From NCBI RefSeq assembly GCF_947503875.1, contig NZ_CANNFH010000002.1, forward strand, positions 516,877 to 580,876: a DNA stretch of 64,000 bases, given 5' to 3'. Every line of letters begins with the position of its first letter. Within the stretch, counting starts at the first letter, position 1. The notes below the pieces were generated by a model. That model saw nothing but the letters and a program-made list of their open reading frames with translations, was not told where the DNA came from and made no database searches. Source of the DNA: an uncultured Polaribacter sp. GTDB taxonomy: Bacteria > Bacteroidota > Bacteroidia > Flavobacteriales > Flavobacteriaceae. This document shows, one piece after another, positions 60,917 to 64,000 of this stretch. The position numbers and the translations under genes were made by a program.

Positions 60917-62857
60917 TTAAAATTTCTTTAATGTCTTACTTTCTTCGGCTTTAATTAAGACAACAAATTCTTCAATAGTAAATGTACCTATATCTCCTTC
61001 ACCGTGTTTTCTTACAGAAACTGTGCCGTTTTCAGCCTCTTTCTCACCAACAATAACCATAAATGGTATTTTGCTAACTTCTGCATCTCGTATTTTACGT
61101 CCAGTTTTTTCACTTCTGTTATCTACGAGTGCGCGAATTTCGGAATTTTCTAACGATTCTAAAACTTTTTCGCTATATTTTTGATATTTATCACTGATTG
61201 GCAGTAAGATAACTTGATCTGGAGTTAACCACAATGGAAAATTACCACCTGTGTGTTCCAATAATACCGCAATAAAACGTTCCATAGAACCAAATGGTGC
61301 CCTATGTATCATAACAGGTCTGTGTGCTTTGTCGTCAGAACCTTTATAAGTTAAATCAAAACGTTTTGGTAAGTTATAATCTACTTGTATGGTTCCTAGT
61401 TGCCAGCTTCTGCCCAAAGCATCTTTTACCATAAAGTCTAATTTTGGTCCGTAAAAGGCAGCTTCGCCTTCTTCAATTACAAAATTTAAACCTTTATCTG
61501 TAGCTGCATTTATAATAGCTTGCTCTGCAATTTCCCATGTTTCAACATCACCTATATATTTGTCTAGATTTTCCATGTCTCTAATAGAAACCTGCGCAGT
61601 AAAATCCTCAAAACCTAAAGACCCAAATACATATAAAACCAAATCAATAACATCTTTAAATTCTTGATCTAGTTGTTCTGGTGTACAAAAAATATGGGCA
61701 TCATCTTGCGTAAAACCTCTTACTCTGGTTAAACCATGTAATTCTCCACTTTGCTCATATCTGTATACTGTACCAAATTCTGCAAAACGCTTTGGTAAGT
61801 CTTTATAAGAATACGGTTTAAAATTGTAAACTTCACAGTGGTGTGGGCAGTTCATGGGTTTCAATAAAAACTCTTCATCCATTTTAGGAGTTTTAATTGC
61901 CTGAAAACTATCTTCACCATATTTCTCATAATGGCCAGAAGTAACATATAAGTCTTTCTGTCCAATATGTGGCGTCATTACCATTTCATAACCCGCTTTT
62001 TTCTGTGCAGCTTTTAAGAAATCTTCTAAACGCGCACGTAAAGCAGCACCTTTTGGTAACCATAAAGGTAAACCAGCACCTACTTTTTGCGAAAAAGTAA
62101 ACAATTCTAATTCTTTACCTAATTTTCTATGATCTCTCTTTTTAGCCTCTTCTAAAATCTCTAAATATTCAGTCAGCATTTTCTGTTTAGGAAAACTAAT
62201 TCCATAAACACGCGTTAACTGATTATTCTTTTCGTCACCACGCCAATAAGCACCAGCAACACTCATTATTTTAATAGCTTTTATAATACCTGTATTTGGT
62301 ACATGGCCTCCTCTACATAAATCTGTAAATTCACTATGGTCGCAAAAAGTAATATCACCATCCGTTAAGTTTTTAATCAACTCAATTTTATACTCGTTAT
62401 CTTCTCCTTTATATAAAGACAAAGCATCTGCTTTAGAAACAGAGCGCATAGAAAACTCATGCTTACCACGAGCAATTTCTAAAAACTTCTTTTCCATTTT
62501 CGGAAAATCTTTGTCAGAAATTACATCTTCACCTAAATCAACATCATAATAAAACCCATTATCAATAGCAGGTCCTATAGTCAATTTCGCTTTTGGATAA
62601 AAACTTAAAATAGTTTCTGCTAAAACGTGAGCACTAGAATGCCAAAACGCTTTTTTACCGCCATCATCATTAAAAGTATATAAAATTAAATCTCCATCAG
62701 TACTAAGTGGAGTAGTGGTCTCAATAGTTGTACCATTATAATTTGCAGAAATTACGTTTCTAGCAAACCCTTCACTAATACTTTTAGCAACATCCATTGG
62801 TGTGCTATTTTGCTCAAACTCCTTAACAGTTCCGTCAGGTAAAGTAACTTTAATCAT
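60917..62857 (-). CDS. thrS: Threonyl-tRNA synthetase
   Basis: A 646-residue class II synthetase. Domains in order: TGS ([16 protein letters not shown]), editing domain with [12 protein letters not shown] and [14 protein letters not shown], catalytic core with zinc ligands in [10 protein letters not shown] near 335, motif 2 ([20 protein letters not shown]) and motif 3 ([11 protein letters not shown] near 510), then the anticodon-binding domain. It begins the thrS-infC-rpmI-rplT order found in many bacteria, and has the clearest promoter in the window. Confidence 0.97.
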   Translation of the reverse strand: MIKVTLPDGTVKEFEQNSTPMDVAKSISEGFARNVISANYNGTTIETTTPLSTDGDLILYTFNDDGGKKAFWHSSAHVLAETILSFYPKAKLTIGPAIDNGFYYDVDLGEDVISDKDFPKMEKKFLEIARGKHEFSMRSVSKADALSLYKGEDNEYKIELIKNLTDGDITFCDHSEFTDLCRGGHVPNTGIIKAIKIMSVAGAYWRGDEKNNQLTRVYGISFPKQKMLTEYLEILEEAKKRDHRKLGKELELFTFSQKVGAGLPLWLPKGAALRARLEDFLKAAQKKAGYEMVMTPHIGQKDLYVTSGHYEKYGEDSFQAIKTPKMDEEFLLKPMNCPHHCEVYNFKPYSYKDLPKRFAEFGTVYRYEQSGELHGLTRVRGFTQDDAHIFCTPEQLDQEFKDVIDLVLYVFGSLGFEDFTAQVSIRDMENLDKYIGDVETWEIAEQAIINAATDKGLNFVIEEGEAAFYGPKLDFMVKDALGRSWQLGTIQVDYNLPKRFDLTYKGSDDKAHRPVMIHRAPFGSMERFIAVLLEHTGGNFPLWLTPDQVILLPISDKYQKYSEKVLESLENSEIRALVDNRSEKTGRKIRDAEVSKIPFMVIVGEKEAENGTVSVRKHGEGDIGTFTIEEFVVLIKAEESKTLKKF

Positions 62858-62881
62858 TTAATTAAATCAATTTTAGTGGCG

Positions 62882-62912
62882 CAAAGATATTAGAAAACAA
62901 TAATTCATACAA
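62882..62912 (-). promoter_or_regulatory. Bacteroidota-type promoter of thrS
   Basis: On the minus strand TTG, 20 bases, TATCTTTG: an exact match to the phylum's TTG-N(19-21)-TAnnTTTG pattern. Transcription should begin near 62876, about 19 bases before the thrS ATG. Confidence 0.8.
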
Positions 62913-62948
62913 TATATATATGTAGTAATATAAAATCCAGGGGTATTT

Positions 62949-63070
62949 GGGTGTTCCCACGCAAAAAAAAAGCGCGGTCAGGCTTTCCGCACTCGTTTTG
63001 TCCTTATCAGGCCAAGAGCTCAAACAAGAGCCTGTCCTGAGCGTAGACGAAGGGCTTCAATCCTTAACAC
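62949..63070 (+). repeat. Structured dispersed repeat, family C, copy 3
   Basis: It starts GGGTGTTCCCACGC and ends TTCAATCCTTAACAC. The closing pair is GTGTT with AACAC, a compensating change from GCGTT/AACGC in copy 2. The optional first hairpin is CCCACGC-A8-GCGCGG, and an extra arm GAGCCTGTCCTGAGCG..CGAAGGGC lies before the end. Confidence 0.75.
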
Positions 63071-64000
63071 GGGCAGTAGTCTTATTTATAAGCTTTGGTA
63101 ATATAATAAAAGGGTAGAGCTATTATTTAGTCAAACTAGAAACTACAATTCCGAAAACAAAATATCAATTAGACAACACATAGTAAGTTAGCATATAAAT
63201 AGAACCTTATTTTTATCTTACATATTTAAAAATCAACAAACCAACCAAGGATTATTCAGTATACATGAAGTGTAGATAATCCATTTCAAATTACTCATAA
63301 TATATATAAGAGATTACTTTTCGTTTATTAGAAGAGCGTGAGTTGGGTATAAGAATTATAGTTTACAATTTTTCAATATCTAAAAACAAGTTATTTGTCA
63401 TTTCGAACGAAACGCAGTGTAGTTGAGAAATCTCATAAACTAATTTAGATTTCTCTATTTCAGTCAAAATTACATTTGTCTTATATAGTTCCTAACTAAA
63501 ACACAGTATTTTTAAAAGCGAACTCACGTTAAAAGAAAAAAGTAGAAAATAAATACAGTAAAAAACATCCTTATATATGTATCAGGAGTTTATTTTGGAA
63601 TAAATTCCTGTTTTATAAGAACAATAAAACATTAAAACAAGACGAATGCATGCCAAAAATATAAATTCAACAGATTATTTTATCCTGCAAACATTTTTGT
63701 AAAGTTCAAAATCGGCAGAATTTGATGTTATAAATCCAGACAAAGTTTGTGAATTTTTTACAAAACGGATTTTTAAATAGATTTTTAATCTAAAATAGCG
63801 AGTATAAAACAGAATACAAATCCCTAAATAAAGGTACTGTACTTTGGTCTATGTTCATCTAAATAAGCTAAGCTTTCAACAGGATCAAAATAACATCAAA
63901 AAAACTTCCTAATATAACCATCCCATTTACAGTCTTTTGCGCTTTATTTTAAAAAACTTTGCAAGTTTTTTCACAAAAGGGTTGTGTAAGTAAAAAGGAG
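63071..64000. other. Gene-free AT-rich end region
   Basis: No open frame with coding character, tRNA or other RNA gene is visible in these 930 bases on either strand. It holds one repeat of the GTCATTTCGA family (63397-63474) and a small inverted repeat GGATTAT/ATAATCC (63249-63282). The next gene probably starts beyond the window. Confidence 0.55.
63397..63474. repeat. GTCATTTCGA family element, near-intact
   Basis: It starts GTCATTTCGAACGAAACG and has the inner inverted repeat GAGAAATCT / AGATTTCTC, ending in CAGTCAAAATTACAT. It is about 78 bases long and is the closest intergenic relative of the element inside icmF. Confidence 0.85.

Noticed and set aside
62949..63070. tRNA or rRNA fragment
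   Set aside because: It shares anchors with the two other family C repeats and lacks a cloverleaf.

Overview
The window is AT-rich and densely coded, and it comes from a marine-type member of the Flavobacteriaceae (phylum Bacteroidota), probably near Polaribacter or Tenacibaculum. The evidence is a SusC/SusD pair, a type IX secretion C-terminal domain, glutamine synthetases of types II and III, an IcmF-type fused mutase, general absence of Shine-Dalgarno sequences, a clear Bacteroidota promoter (TTG-N20-TATCTTTG) upstream of thrS, and several repeat families of the kind common in Flavobacteriia. The genus is a guess from protein character; no search was run.

Layout. 1-7.7 kb: a partial membrane protein, an FAD oxidoreductase, a beta-barrel protein, a GH113-like lipoprotein, then a usp / duplicated lipoprotein / single-POTRA Omp85-like run. 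7.9-23.3 kb: a metallophosphoesterase, then a long minus-strand block centred on arsenosugar-type genes: the radical SAM protein ArsS, its peroxidase-like partner, two TIGR04282-type transferases, a purine-nucleoside phosphorylase, an unusual metallophosphoesterase and a rhodanese, interleaved with SusC/SusD, a sodium:solute symporter, a DM13 protein and a fatty-acid-hydroxylase-type membrane enzyme. 23.6-33.7 kb: a YgiQ radical SAM protein, a pseudogene, an FKBP lipoprotein, icmF and small lipoproteins. 34-41 kb: pyrF, tpiA, prmA, clpS, tRNA-Arg, several small proteins and a Ca/Na antiporter. 41.2-44.5 kb: two tandemly duplicated small secreted proteins beside a two-component system. 44.7-51.3 kb: divergent glutamine synthetases II and III, purM, a DUF1348 pseudogene and prfA. 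51.4-58.7 kb: a glycogen block (GH31, glgB, glgC, glgA). 58.8-62.9 kb: thrS-infC-rpmI-rplT, with infC apparently starting at AUA. The last 1.1 kb holds repeats and no recognisable gene.

The most interesting material is of two kinds. First, the arsenosugar-like block combines ArsS, a phosphorylase with an Asp where related enzymes that prefer 6-oxopurines have Asn, CofC-like transferases and dedicated outer- and inner-membrane transport genes. This suggests a more complete organoarsenical (or other 5'-substituted nucleoside) pathway than ArsM/ArsS alone; arsM itself is not in the window. Second, at least four families of small palindromic repeats are spread through the window, and some have entered genes: a 90-bp element sits in frame inside icmF, a 113-bp tandem repeat runs into the start of the symporter gene, and another element supplies the stop-codon context of two unrelated genes. 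Covariation between copies suggests that two families fold as RNA.
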